DNA from: Pelagomonas calceolata | Taxonomy: Eukaryota; Sar; Pelagophyceae; Pelagomonadales; Pelagomonadaceae | Length of the DNA stretch: 64,000 bases | Assembly (NCBI GenBank): GCA_918797485.1 | Contig: CAKKNE010000006.1 | Coordinates: 186,001 to 250,000 of the forward strand | Reading direction: 5' to 3' | Shown: positions 17,078-27,800 of the stretch, piece after piece | How the letters are laid out: the number at the start of each line of letters is the position of its first letter | How positions within the stretch are numbered: position 1 is the first letter of the stretch | Program-made: the position numbers and the translations under genes | Notes under the pieces: model-generated | What the model saw: the letters and a program-made list of their open reading frames with translations, nothing else | What the model was told of the DNA's origin: nothing | Database searches by the model: none

Positions 17078-18427
17078 CTAAGACGTGGCCGGTGGCGGCG
17101 CCCCCTTCCCGCGGCCGCCTTGCCGCCGGTCGCCACCGCCACGCCCTCGCCCGCCGCCGTTCGGCGGCCCCCGGGGCGGCCCGCGCGGCCCGCGCGGCGG
17201 CGGCGCGCCGTAGACCATGCCGCCCGGCGCCATGTAGGGGATCGGCGCGCCGGGGCCGCCGGGCACGCCGCCGCGCGGCGGCGGCACGTAGGCGCCGGGG
17301 TACATGGGCCCGCCGTACATGGGCATCGCTCCGTACCTGTGTGGAAATCAAATTTTACGGCGCGTTCGTGCTGAATCGTCGCGTCGTCCTCCACGCCATC
17401 GACGCGATGCCATCGACGTAGACGCACTGGTTGGTTTCCACACAGCTCCATACGGGTCGTACATGGGCGGCGCCGGGTACATCATGCCGTCGGGGCCCAT
17501 GACGAAGGTCGGCATCATCGGCGGCGGCGCCGTCGGCGGCGGCGGCGGCGCGGCGGCGCCGGGCGTGAACTCGGTGGCGCCGACGTTGAATTTGAACTCC
17601 TTCGCCGTGGCCGAGAGCTTCGTCGTTTTCTTCTCCTCGGCCGCGGCCGGCGCAGGCGCCGGCGCGGGCGCGGGCGCCGGTACCGGAGAAGGAGCCTTCT
17701 TCGCGCCGTCGTTTTTCCCGAGGCCCGGCGGCGGCGCCTTTGAAGGAGCGGGCTGGCGCACGACGCCGCTGAACCGATCCTCCTCGTCCCTCGTATCCCC
17801 GATGTCCTGGCCGCGCTCCTCGGCCAAATGGACGTTGTCCGTCCGCGCGCCCTCGATCTCCCGCGCGATCTTCTCGGCGTCCGCGCGCTGCTGCGGCGTG
17901 AGCGCCGAGGCGTCGAGCGCCGTCGTGTAGTGGTTCTCGTCGAATTCTGATTTCGTTCCAAATAAACGAGCGTTCGCCTCGAACTGGTCCCACTTCTTGC
18001 CCGGCGTCTGGCGCGCGGGCTGGTTCTTGATCTTCGGGGCCGAGAGCCAGCTGTTGTCGACGGCCTCCAGTTTCCGTCCCGCGAGGTTTCTATCTGGTCG
18101 GGCGATGTCGCCGTCCGTCCGGAACCCGGAACTCCTCGGGTCGCCGACGACGCGCGGGCAGCGGAATGTTAGTAGTTTGACCTTGTCCGCATCCAGGATC
18201 TGCGTCGACGACGGCGCCGTCGCGCGCGGGTCGGTGTCGTCGACGACTCTAGCGCCTTTCAGCACAATTTTATGAGGTAAATCCGCAAAGGGCGTGGAAG
18301 TGTGCAAAACGCCCTCGACCTTTTTGTCCCCCAGGTCGGCCTCGCCCCGCTGGCCGACGAGCAGCGCCATGACGTACAGGTAGCGGTCGCGCTTGGCCTT
18401 GTCGGCGTCGGCGGTGTACTCGGCCAT
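17078..18427 (-). CDS. Ataxin-2 family RNA-binding protein, two exons
   Basis: Exons 18427-17454 and 17336-17078 give 410 residues. Ataxin-2/Pbp1 proteins bind RNA and poly(A)-binding protein and nucleate stress granules. An Lsm-like domain lies in the first ~90 residues (DRYLYVMALLVGQRGEAD, VLKGARVV). The LsmAD domain follows (KSEFDENHYTTALD, ALTPQQRADAEKIAREIEG), then a PAM2-like motif (KLSATAKEFKFN). The tail is rich in Pro, Gly, Met and Tyr, ending in RGG-type repeats. The intron is an introner inserted antisense. Splicing at the duplicated GT restores MYDP-YGAMPMYGG. Unspliced, the frame runs into the element and stops. Confidence 0.88.
17337..17445 (-). mobile_element. Introner element in antisense orientation, 109 bp
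   Basis: Its ends form an inverted repeat (CTGTGTGGAAATCAA and TTGGTTTCCACACAG). The family body (TTACGGCGCGTTCGTGCTGA) reads on the plus strand, opposite to the host gene. Flanking 8-mers on the gene strand are GTATGGAG and GTACGGAG (7/8). The intron is 17337-17453: the upstream duplicate gives the GT donor and the element's terminal CACACAG gives the acceptor. Confidence 0.93.
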
Positions 18428-18928
18428 GTTTTTTTGTGGCTTTATAGATGCCGACACGGCAGGCGCACGTCGCGCGGCGCGGCGCTAGGCAGCGTGCTAA
18501 TTTGGCGGCAGGCAGTCAAGCTGGCTTAGGGGTGGCGGGGAGCAACAAAGCACGGGCGTTTCGTCTTTGGTCGCTGCGAGCGCTGCGAAGGAGTCAGGAA
18601 TGCGTGCGTATGGTACTGGGCAGGCAGCGATGCAGCGCGGCACAATTTGCGAGTCGCCGCTCGACCTCGAGCTGAGGGGTTTCATCTGGCGCCAGCTCTC
18701 TCCAGACCCGTGCCAGGCCTCGTGGCGGCGGGGAAGACTCGTCTCCATGAGTTTTACCTTGAGAAAAACCCGTGTACTCACAAAATGCGCCTGGGCTCAG
18801 TGGGCTGTGGCTCACAAGGCTATTGTAAGGTGCCAACAGCTGGTCTTGCGTGCTCGTCGGGCCACCCTGGTGGGTAGTAGCCAGACGACGACAGCTGTGG
18901 GGGTGACGCCACATCCCTAGGACACCAT
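18428..18928. other. Divergent intergenic region
   Basis: It lies between the ataxin-2 and BolA starts. I see no gene, repeat or clear core promoter. Confidence 0.5.
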
Positions 18929-19315
18929 ATGCGCCCGCTGCCGCTGCTGGCATCGATGCTGGCGCTGCGCCGCGGCCTCGCCATGAGCACTGCTGGTCCG
19001 AGGGAGCTTCGGATTACGCAAGCGCTGACGAGCGCCTTCGCACCTGCCCATCTGGAGGTCCTCAACGAGTCGCACGGCCGGCGCGAGGACGAGAGCCATT
19101 TTAAAGTAGTCGTCGTGAGCGACAAGTTCGAGGGCGTGAAACCGCTCATCAAGCGCCACCGTTTGGTGACGGCGGCCATCACGGCGGACACGGGCGGCCA
19201 GCTCGACTTCCATTCACTGAGTGTCGCGGCGGCGAAGACACCGGCGGAGTGGGACGGGGTCGTTGCGCCTTCCCCAAAGTGCGCGGGCGGCGACGGGCGG
19301 GGGACGAAGCGGTGA
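18929..19315 (+). CDS. BolA-family protein
   Basis: 128 residues. BolA proteins partner with monothiol glutaredoxins in iron-sulfur cluster transfer and iron sensing. The core is LTSAFAPAHLEVLNESHGR...DESHFKVVVVSDKFEG, then PLIKRHRLVTAAI, with the family's conserved S/D-H region and RHRLV helix. A basic hydrophobic N-terminus (~20 residues) could be a mitochondrial presequence. A second ATG at 18983 would omit it. The short Pro/Gly tail is not conserved. Confidence 0.88.
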   Translation: MRPLPLLASMLALRRGLAMSTAGPRELRITQALTSAFAPAHLEVLNESHGRREDESHFKVVVVSDKFEGVKPLIKRHRLVTAAITADTGGQLDFHSLSVAAAKTPAEWDGVVAPSPKCAGGDGRGTKR

Positions 19316-19399
19316 CGCGTCGTCCGTAGTAACCTTGGTTTGTGGAGTACTCTTACTTATAAATAACACAGCGGGGAGGGAGGAGAGGCACCGCGATCG

Positions 19400-19684
19400 T
19401 CACCAGGGCCACCGCGGCCGCGGCTCGTCTGGTATATCAGTCGGCCGCGGCGCCATGGCCGGCCCGCGCGTCGCGTGGCTCCGCCACATGCGGTCGCGTT
19501 CAACCTTCCGCTCGTCGAAGAGCGGCACGAAGAGGCGGAACGTGACGTACGCAATAAACACGTAGAGCGTGCAGCGCCGCAGGCCCTCGCTCGTGAGGAA
19601 CAGGTCCATCCACGTGATGATTTCCCGGTCGTAGCTCGCGTAGCGCGCGGCCGGCGCGGCGTTCATCACGTGGGGCTCGACCAT
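19400..19684 (-). CDS. Small single-pass membrane protein of unknown function
   Basis: 94 residues from ATG 19684. One hydrophobic segment (LYVFIAYVTFRLFVPLF) is flanked by YDREIITWMDLFL and a charged tail. Codon use matches the neighbours and the frame is compact. No family is recognised. The size and topology resemble small organelle-membrane subunits, but that is a guess. Confidence 0.5.
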   Translation of the reverse strand: MVEPHVMNAAPAARYASYDREIITWMDLFLTSEGLRRCTLYVFIAYVTFRLFVPLFDERKVERDRMWRSHATRGPAMAPRPTDIPDEPRPRWPW

Positions 19685-20025
19685 GCTGGGCAGCGTCCGC
19701 GACCGCTGCGACGGCGTGCCGGGCTGGCTACGTGTATGTGCTGCTGTCTCTCTGGGCAGCCGCGCGCGCCACGGCACTTGCTGCAGGTGACGCTCGCCGA
19801 TCTCGGGCCTCGCTCTGTGCGCTGTTTGGGCAGCCTAGGCCGCTACCAGCAGCGACGTACGGCCGTCGCGTATGTTTCTAGTACGTCTATAATGCGCTAG
19901 CCTGAACTGCACCCTGCAAAAACTGGCTTAATAGAGCAGCGCTAAGACAACGCACGCGCATCAGGAGCTTTCCTGGCTGCATTTGTCATGCTGCACCCCT
20001 GAAGCAAGCGATTTGCGCGAGCGCG
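19685..20025. other. Divergent intergenic region
   Basis: It contains GTGCTGCTGTCTCTCTGGGC near 19738 and CTTGCTGCAGG near 19778, fitting the GCTGC-rich promoter pattern. No other gene is seen. Confidence 0.5.
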
Positions 20026-21525
20026 ATGCTGCGGCGGCTCGCCGTCACACTGTGCGGCCTGCTCGCCGCGAGGGCGCCTCACTCAGCCCTGCTCGCGCTA
20101 ACGATGCCGGGCGCGGGCTACGCGCCGCGCGCGCACGCGCCGCGCGCGCCGACGCCCCGGACGCCGTTCCGCATGCCGCGCTTGGACGCCGAGCAGCCAA
20201 GTAACGACGCGGCCGCGAAGCCGCGGCGGCGGCGGCGCCGCGGCCGGCGGCGCCGCGGCGGCAAGGGCGCGGCCGCCAAAGAAAAGACCGACGTGGTGAT
20301 TGGGGGCCCCGCGGCCGCCGGCGCCGCGGCCTCGTGGGCGCGCGGGCGGAGGCGCGACGACGTCAAGCCCAAGCCCGATGCCACGAAGAAGGAGGAGACG
20401 CCCGAGAAGGAGATGAAGCGCAAGGCGAACCGCGAGGCGGCGCAGCGGCGGCGGCGGCGGAGGCGGCGCGCGGCAGCGGCGAATCGGACCAAGGTCGAGA
20501 AAGTGGCCGTGCAGGACCCGCCCGACGCGCAGAAGCGCTGCGTGTGCGGGTATTGTGGGGAGGTCTTCGCCAGTCGCTCGAAGTTATTTAGGCACTTGCG
20601 CGAGGCGAACTCGTGCCGAACGATCGCGCTGTCGCACGGAATGCCCCTCGAGAACCCCATCAAGGCCGTCGAACGACGTCTGAGGCGCAGATACGGCGAC
20701 TTATTGTTGGCGGGCTGCATCGTGCTGCGAGTGAAGCCTGGTTTCAATCACGACCCTTCCCGAAAGGCCTCGTTCTACAAATCCCCCCGCGGCCTTTTGT
20801 TGAGGAGCCACCAGGACGAGACGGACGAAGTCAGAGACGCGCCCTACGATGTGGTCGTCGTGCGGGGCACGGAGCTGTGTGGAAAGCAAGCCATGTTTTC
20901 GGCTCCAACTTGGACACGATCTCCGAGAGATACACGCGACCGAGTGGAGAGACCACGAATGGAAGGGCGCTTGAACTTTGGTTTCCGCGCAGGCACCGAA
21001 GGCAAGCAGAAGCCGGGCTTTCCGAAAGGAAAAATCGAACCCGTCGACCGCACGATCCTGGCGGCGGCGCTGCGGGAGACGTGGGAGGAGGCCGGTCTCG
21101 CCGCGAATCAGTTACGAGCCTTACCGCACGCCGCCGAGGCCGCGGCGAACGCGTCGGCGCGCTTAGATCAACCGCAACTCTTCTCGGAGGATGAAACGGT
21201 CTTGATGGAGTCCGACGGGGCATCCGAGGGCGAGGCCGAGGACGTCGACGAGGACGACCTGAAGTTCGCGTCGGTAGACGTGCGCGAGGTCACGGGGCGG
21301 TCGGGCAAGCGCGCGCGCTACTTCGTCTGCGGCCTGCGCGAGAACCCGCCGCGGCCCGTCGAGCTGACGACGCGGCACGACGTCGACGGCGACATCGCGG
21401 ACGCGTCCTGGGTCGACGTGAACGCCGCTTTGGTTTTGTTGGAGCGGAAGCGGCGCGCGGCTCTTCGGAGAGCGGTGCTCATCTACAACGCGGACGAGCG
21501 GGGGGCGGCGGCGGCGGGTAAGTAG
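20026..21525 (+). CDS. Zinc-finger Nudix hydrolase, two exons
   Basis: Exons 20026-20866 and 20993-21525 give 457 residues. A hydrophobic N-terminus is followed by a basic, Ala/Arg-rich stretch. A C2HC-type finger comes next (CGYCGEVFASRSKLFRHLREANSC). The Nudix fold is in the C-terminal half, with the Nudix box GFPKGKIEPVD...ALRETWEEAGL. The REx2EEx-G core is intact, with one residue more than the usual spacing before RE. The diphosphoinositol-polyphosphate/Ap4A branch is the closest in style. The substrate is unknown. The proposed intron is 126 bp and stop-free, so the unspliced frame would still code, adding 42 residues between VVVRGTE and GKQKPGFPKG. Confidence 0.72.
   Translation: MLRRLAVTLCGLLAARAPHSALLALTMPGAGYAPRAHAPRAPTPRTPFRMPRLDAEQPSNDAAAKPRRRRRRGRRRRGGKGAAAKEKTDVVIGGPAAAGAAASWARGRRRDDVKPKPDATKKEETPEKEMKRKANREAAQRRRRRRRRAAAANRTKVEKVAVQDPPDAQKRCVCGYCGEVFASRSKLFRHLREANSCRTIALSHGMPLENPIKAVERRLRRRYGDLLLAGCIVLRVKPGFNHDPSRKASFYKSPRGLLLRSHQDETDEVRDAPYDVVVVRGTELCGKQAMFSAPTWTRSPRDTRDRVERPRMEGRLNFGFRAGTEGKQKPGFPKGKIEPVDRTILAAALRETWEEAGLAANQLRALPHAAEAAANASARLDQPQLFSEDETVLMESDGASEGEAEDVDEDDLKFASVDVREVTGRSGKRARYFVCGLRENPPRPVELTTRHDVDGDIADASWVDVNAALVLLERKRRAALRRAVLIYNADERGAAAAGK
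20875..20992 (+). mobile_element. Divergent introner-like element, in-frame and stop-free
   Basis: The left end CTGTGTGGAAAGCAAG and right end CTTTGGTTTCCGCGCAG form an imperfect inverted repeat. The interior is unlike the common family. Flanking 8-mers are GCACGGAG and GCACCGAA (6/8). The intron would be 20867-20992, GC-AG, 126 bp. Its removal places the Nudix region directly after VVVRGTE. Confidence 0.72.
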
Positions 21526-21848
21526 CTCCTGGCCGCGATGGGTATCTCTCACGGACAGGGTGAGGACTCACTGAGGAGGGCGCGCGGGGCGGGGCACGCG
21601 AGACGGGCCGCGGGGCGCGTCCGGCCGGAGCGCGGTACTACTCCCGGAGAGGGGTACACGGGGTGCTCCGAGGCGTGCGCCCAGGCACGTGGGCCGCTTG
21701 CCTAGTGGGCTCTGCCCTTGAAAGAAGTGCCGGCGCCGGGGGCTTGTACCGGCGCTGGACTCGAGGAGTACCCGAAAGGCAAAGAGCGCCCTTGAAAAGG
21801 AGGAGTGCGGTCTACCCAACGGACGTGCGTGAGAGCTGCCCGCCGACC
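21526..21848. other. Intergenic region before the ABCA gene
   Basis: GC-rich with no stop in one frame, but it lacks an ATG and precedes a clear signal peptide. It is probably the 5' leader and promoter. Confidence 0.5.
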
Positions 21849-24800
21849 ATGGGGCGCCGCCCGACCCTGCTGCTGCTGCTGCTGCTGCTCGGGGCCGCCG
21901 GCGCGTACGACCCCCAGCACTGCCCCCTCGCGGTCGAGTTCTCCTGCCAGGACGGGCAGCCGGCGTACAGCGTGTGCCGCGAGGGGACCTGCACGACCAC
22001 CGCGCTCTACTACGACGGGTCGCAGGACCTCTCGAGCCACGACGCGAGCAAGTGTCGGGAGCATAGCTGCACCTCGCACGATGATGATTGTTGCGGCTAC
22101 GACCACGAAACGTGGTGCGCGGACGGGTACACGCTCGTGCGCGGCAGCGACGGCGGCGGCTGCTGGCCGGGCAACAAGGGGTACCGCTGCCTTCCGCCCG
22201 ACGCGACGCCCGCGCCGACGTCTAGCGCGACGCCCGTGCCGACACAACACACCGTCTTCATCGACGGGACGACGCCCCCGGAAATCGTGCGCGCGTACGA
22301 CGCGACCGCGTACGACGTCTGCGACGCCTGGGGCGAATGCCCGCTCACTCGGGCCGTCTGCGAGAGCGACCCGGAGCTCCGGGACAACTGCGAGTGTGCG
22401 TCCTACGACCCGTGGCGCCCGGACTGCCGCTACGCCTCGTGCGGCCAGTGCAACTGCGACTGGTGGCACGACCCCCTAACAGACGATTGCTGCTCGGCGC
22501 ACTGCTGGCAGGAGTGCTGGGAGGAGGCCTGGCCCGGCAAGGACGGGCTCCCGGGGCCGGGGAACGCCACGCGGAACGCCACGGACCGCGCGACGGGCAC
22601 GACGTGCTTCAACGGCTCGCCGCTCGCCATGGGCGAGACCGTGCTGCGGTGCCCGGCGGGCCAATACGCGCCGCACGAGGGCAGCTGCGTCTGCGTCGCG
22701 GACCAGACGCCGCCCGAGCCGCCGCGCTGCCTGTTACGGGACCACGCGGACGACTGGGAGTGCGAGACGTGGGACGGCGAGGAGCACTGCTGGCACGAGA
22801 CGATGTGGCACGGCTGGGACGTGGACGGCGCGGCGCAGACGTGCGACGCGCTGCGCTGCGACCCCGCCACGGGGACCATCTTCTTCGCGGGCTATTCGAA
22901 ATGGGACCACCACTATCGCGGAGAGGGGCGCCGCAATTCGGACAAGTCCTTCTGGAAGGAGGAGCCGCTCGCGTGCCTCGTGGCGAGGACGGACGGCGTG
23001 TACGCGCGCCAGAGCATCACTCAGGAGCAGGGCAAGTGGGAAGCGTGGATGTGGAAGGAAAGGGGCCACTGGGGGCGCTGGCAGGACGTGGCGTCGCCGC
23101 TGGGCAACGCGAGCTACTACGGCCGCGTCGTGAGGGCGTGCGCCGACGAGTGCGGCGGCTGCGCCGCCATCGCGGCCTCGGCGGAGGAGCTGCGACTACT
23201 GGCGAATTTGGAGCGGGCCTACGGGATGAGCGGCGGCGGGCCCGCCGTCGCGCCGCTGGGCAACGAGGCGGACGCCGCGTGCTTCGGCAAAACCTTCCGG
23301 GCCGGCCATTACCACTATGACGATCAGTGGTTCTGGATCTCGACGGGCCACGCGCTGGTGATCGCGTTGCTGGCGGTCCTGTGCGTCGTGCCGCCGCTGA
23401 CGGCGTGCTGCTCGTCGCACGACTGGTGCCCGTGGTACGGGCCGCTGCAGCGGGCGCGCAACAATTTCGCGGAGCTCTGCCCCGCGCTCGCGAAGTGCCT
23501 GGACTTCTGCTGCGTCGGCGTCTGCAACCGGTGCGACGACTGGCGCAAGCGGTGCTGCAAGTTCTGCTGCCGGTGCTGCCGGCGCGAGAAGCCGTGCCCC
23601 GTCGTCGCCGCGTCCGGCGCCGTCGAGCTCGCCCCGCTCCACCTCGAGGTCGTCGCGGCCGGCCCGCCGGGCACGGCGATGGCCGTGCCGCTGCCCGGCG
23701 GCGGCGCCGTCCAGGTGGCGGTGCCGGAGGGCCTGGCCGCGGGCGCGACGTTCGCCGTCGCCGTGCCGGTCACGGAGCAGCCCGTGGCCGCCGCGCCGCC
23801 GCCGCCGCGGCAGCTCGACGACACGCTCGAGGTCGTGGCGCGGCCGCGGTCCGTGCTGAGGCAGGTACGGCTCGTGCTCTGGAAGCAGCTGCGGGTTAAA
23901 TATAGAAGCCCCTTCGCGATCCTGGCGCAGCTCCTCTTCCCGGCCCTCTGGTTCGTCTTCATCTGGATGCTCTACATCTTCATGGCGCGCACGTTCCTTA
24001 GCTACAACCTGCGCTGGAACAAGGACCACTACAACTTCGCCTGCAAGCGCTCGGCCGCGCGGACCAATACAACTTCGACCCGGGCCAAGGGCCGCATGGG
24101 GTCGCGCGAGCGGGGCGACTACATCTCGCACGGCTACCTGGAGAACTACCTCGCGCCGATCGCCTTCGTGCCCTTCCTCCAGGTCGTCGTGGTGGGCGTC
24201 GTGGTCGAGCACCGCGACAAGCTCGTCGAGGCGATGCGCATGGCCGGCCTCAAGCCGGTCTCCTACTGGTCGGCCACGTTCATCTTCGAGGCGCTGATCA
24301 CGGGCTTCTGGAGCGCGTTCCTCGTCGCGTGCGTCGCCGTCGGCGGCCTGTTCAACGCCGCGGGCCACCACGACGACCCCTTCGGCATCCTGCTGGCGCT
24401 GCACTACGTCTACATCATCGTGTTGGTATCTCAAAGCTTCGCGGCGACGATGCTGCCCGTCCTCCGGTCGCCGACGACCGCGGCCCTGTACGCGCTGATC
24501 GCCCAGGTCGGCTGCCTCGCGTGCTACAACGTCATGGTCGTCCGGAAGGAGGTGACGTACAAGCGCACGAAGAAGAAGGTCACGCGCAAGGTCTACCCGC
24601 TCTTCGAGGCGTCCGTCGAGTCGCAGCGCGCCGCGTCCGTGGTGCCGCAGCTCGGCTACTCGCTCCTCGTGGACTCCTTCCGGTCGCATCGCGTGCACAA
24701 GTGCGAGGTCTCGGCCGGGTACCAGGGCGAGGTCTGGCGGTCGCAGCTCATGAAGTGCGGCTGGCGCGTCGACCGGACCTGGAGTTCCGTCGCCGCGTGG

Positions 24801-27800
24801 AAGAACCTCACGGTCCCAGGCGACCCGCTGACTCCGTGGTGCCCCGGGTTCGGGGAAGACGACGGCGACGACGACGACGACGAGCGCCGGCGGCGCCTCG
24901 ACGAGGAAGACGACGGGGCGGAGCAGGTGTGCGAGCGCCGGCGGCGCCTCGTCGACGCGGACGACGACGACGATCTCGACGACAACGACCGCGAGGTCTG
25001 CCCGAACCCGACGTGCCCCGACGGCAGCGCCGCGACGTGCTGCGACACCGCCGATGGAGACTGCGACGACGGCGACGACGACTGGTGCTGTGGCACCGAC
25101 TTCCTGTGCACGAACGATTCGCCGGACTGGGCCGCGCACCAGGGCGGCGTGCTCTGCTGCTCGCTCGGCCACGCGCCGACGACGCCGAAGACGTGGCCCG
25201 GCACGACCGGCTGGTGCCGGTCCGAGCTCGACTTCGAGATCGGCAATTACAACGGCACCGAGTGCTGGGCGGCATGCGAAGCGATGTTCGGCGCCGAACT
25301 CGTGGCCGTCGACTGGGACGCCACCGATTGCTACTGCCAGGACGCCTGCCTGTGCATGGACGACCACCTCGACCCCGGCGTGGGCCTCGCGACGCGCGCT
25401 TCGCTCGCGACGCTCCCGGACCAGTGCGCCTACGACTTCTGCAAGGTCGAGGTCCGGAGCGAGTACCCGCCCTTCTACGGCGTTACGGACACCGGCCAGG
25501 GCCCGCGGCCGCGCGACGCGTGGACCGGCGGCATCTACGGCATGCTCCTCCTCGACGTCGTGCTGTACGCCCTGGTGGCGTGGTACCTCTCCCAGGTCTT
25601 CTCGGCCGAGGGCGCGTCGAAGAAGTGGTACTTTCCGTTCCTGCCCTCGACCTACGGCTTCGGGCGCGAGGAGGCGCGGGGCGCGGACGTGAGCGAAGAG
25701 GACGCGAACCCGATGCTCGCCGCGGAGGAGGACGAGGACGACGCCGACGCCGAGGCCAAGTTCGACCCGCGGCCGCCGGGCTTCAGGGCGAGCATCGACG
25801 TGCGGCGCCTCTCGAAGACCTTCGGGACGCACCGGGCCGTGGACGGCGTCTCGCTCCAGCTCGCCGATTCCGAGATTTTTTGTTTGTTGGGCCACAACGG
25901 CGCGGGCAAGACGACGACGATCGGAGTACTTACCGGTCTGCTCGACCCGGACTACACGACGCGGGGCATCGCCGCGTTCGGGCGCGACGTCCTGGCGGAG
26001 GGCGGCATGGACTTCCTGCGGGCCACGCTGGGCGTGTGCCCGCAGCACGACGTCCTCTTCCCGCGGCTGACGTGCCGCGAGCACGTCAAGTTCTTCTCCA
26101 TGCTCAAGGGCAAGAGTGCGGAGCGGGCGGCGCGCGACGCGGACGCGCTGCTGGACGTGTTCCACCTCAAGGACCGCGGGCGCCACCTCGGGTCCGAATT
26201 ATCCGGCGGCCAGAAGCGCAAGCTGTCCGTGTCCATCGCGCTGTCGGGGTCGTCGAAATTCATTGTGTTAGATGAGCCGACGGCGGGCATGGACCCCGTG
26301 GCGCGGCGGGAGTTCTGGTCGCTGCTGCGCGGCGTTCGCGAGAACCGCTGCCTGCTGCTGACGACGCACCACATGGAGGAGGCCGAGGCCCTGGGGGATC
26401 GCGTCGCGATCATGGCCGCCGGGTCGGTGCGGTGCGAGGGCTCCGTGGCCTTCCTGACGCGGCGCTTCGGCGCGGGCTACACGCTCAAGGTGGACCCGAT
26501 GAACGACGCGGCCGCGAACGCGCTGGCCAAGGCGGGCTCGTCGGCCACGGCGTCGGGGGGCCACCAGATCCCCATCAAATCGGCCGTGGCGCCCCTGCTG
26601 GCGGAGCTCGACGCCGCCGGCGTGAGCTACGAGGCGTCGGGCACGACGCTCGAGGACGTGTTTCTGGCGGTCGGCGAAGATGAAGTGGCACACAACGTCG
26701 GCGCGGTCAAGGACTGGAGCCAGGGCTCGGTGCGCGCCGGCGAGATGGTGAGCGCGGCGCCGAAGCTGTCCGAGGAGCGGCCGGGCTTCGAGGGCCACTT
26801 CCGCGCGGTCTTCACCAAACGCCTGAAGCTTGTGATGAACGACCTGCGCCTGTTCCTGGTGCCCGTGCGCTGGGTCCTGGCGATCTTGCGGGACTTCGAG
26901 GTCGAGGGCGCGGCGCGGCTCCTGGAGAAGCTCGGGCCGCACGGCGGCGGCGCGCGGGGCGTCGTGCTGCTCCTCCTGCCGGGGCTCTGCTCGGTCATCA
27001 TCTGCGCGCTCTACCGGGATAAAAAATTAGTGAGCAAGTCGCGGCACCACGCGGACGACCTGGCGAACTTTTACGTGGCGGTGTGCCTCGCCGGCTCCAG
27101 TATTTTCGTGGCGGGCATCGTGGCGGACTGTGTGGAAATCAAAACTTACGGCGCGTTCGTGCTGAATCATCGCGTCGTCCTCCACGCCATCGACGCGCCG
27201 CCTGCTCGATGGCGTGGCGGTGCCGGTTCCTCACCGCTCGACCGAGCCATGACGGCCGCGTCGTCGCCGAGAAACGACTTAGTGAAGAATTGTCGGGTGC
27301 ACCCGACGCACTGGTTGATTTCCACACAGGTGGCGGAGCCGCTGGTGCGGGAGCGGGCGCGCCGGCTGCGGAACCTGCTCTCGGTCAGCGGGCTCGACGC
27401 GAGGGCCTACTGGCTCGGGACGGCAGCCGCGGACTACGCGATTTTATTTGTGGGCGTCGTCGTCACGCTCATCGCGCTGAAGAGCGGGAGCGTCGCGCGC
27501 AAGGCCGACTCGAGCCACAAGCTGTGCATAAGTCAAATCCTCACGGCACGTTCGGAGGTGCCGGCTCCTCGCCGCTCGACGGAGCCAGCACGGCCGCGTT
27601 CTCGTCGAGAAAGGACTTAGTGAAGAATTATCGGTGCACCCGACTCACTGGTTGATTTACGCACAGGACCCAAGCACTTCCACAAGGACTACACGAAGCG
27701 GGAGCTCTGGGTCGAGGACGAGTGGGTCGTCTTCGTGCTGATTCTCGCGCCGCTGGCCGTCGTCGCCTTCGGCCACGCCGGCAGCCACGCCTTCAGCGAG

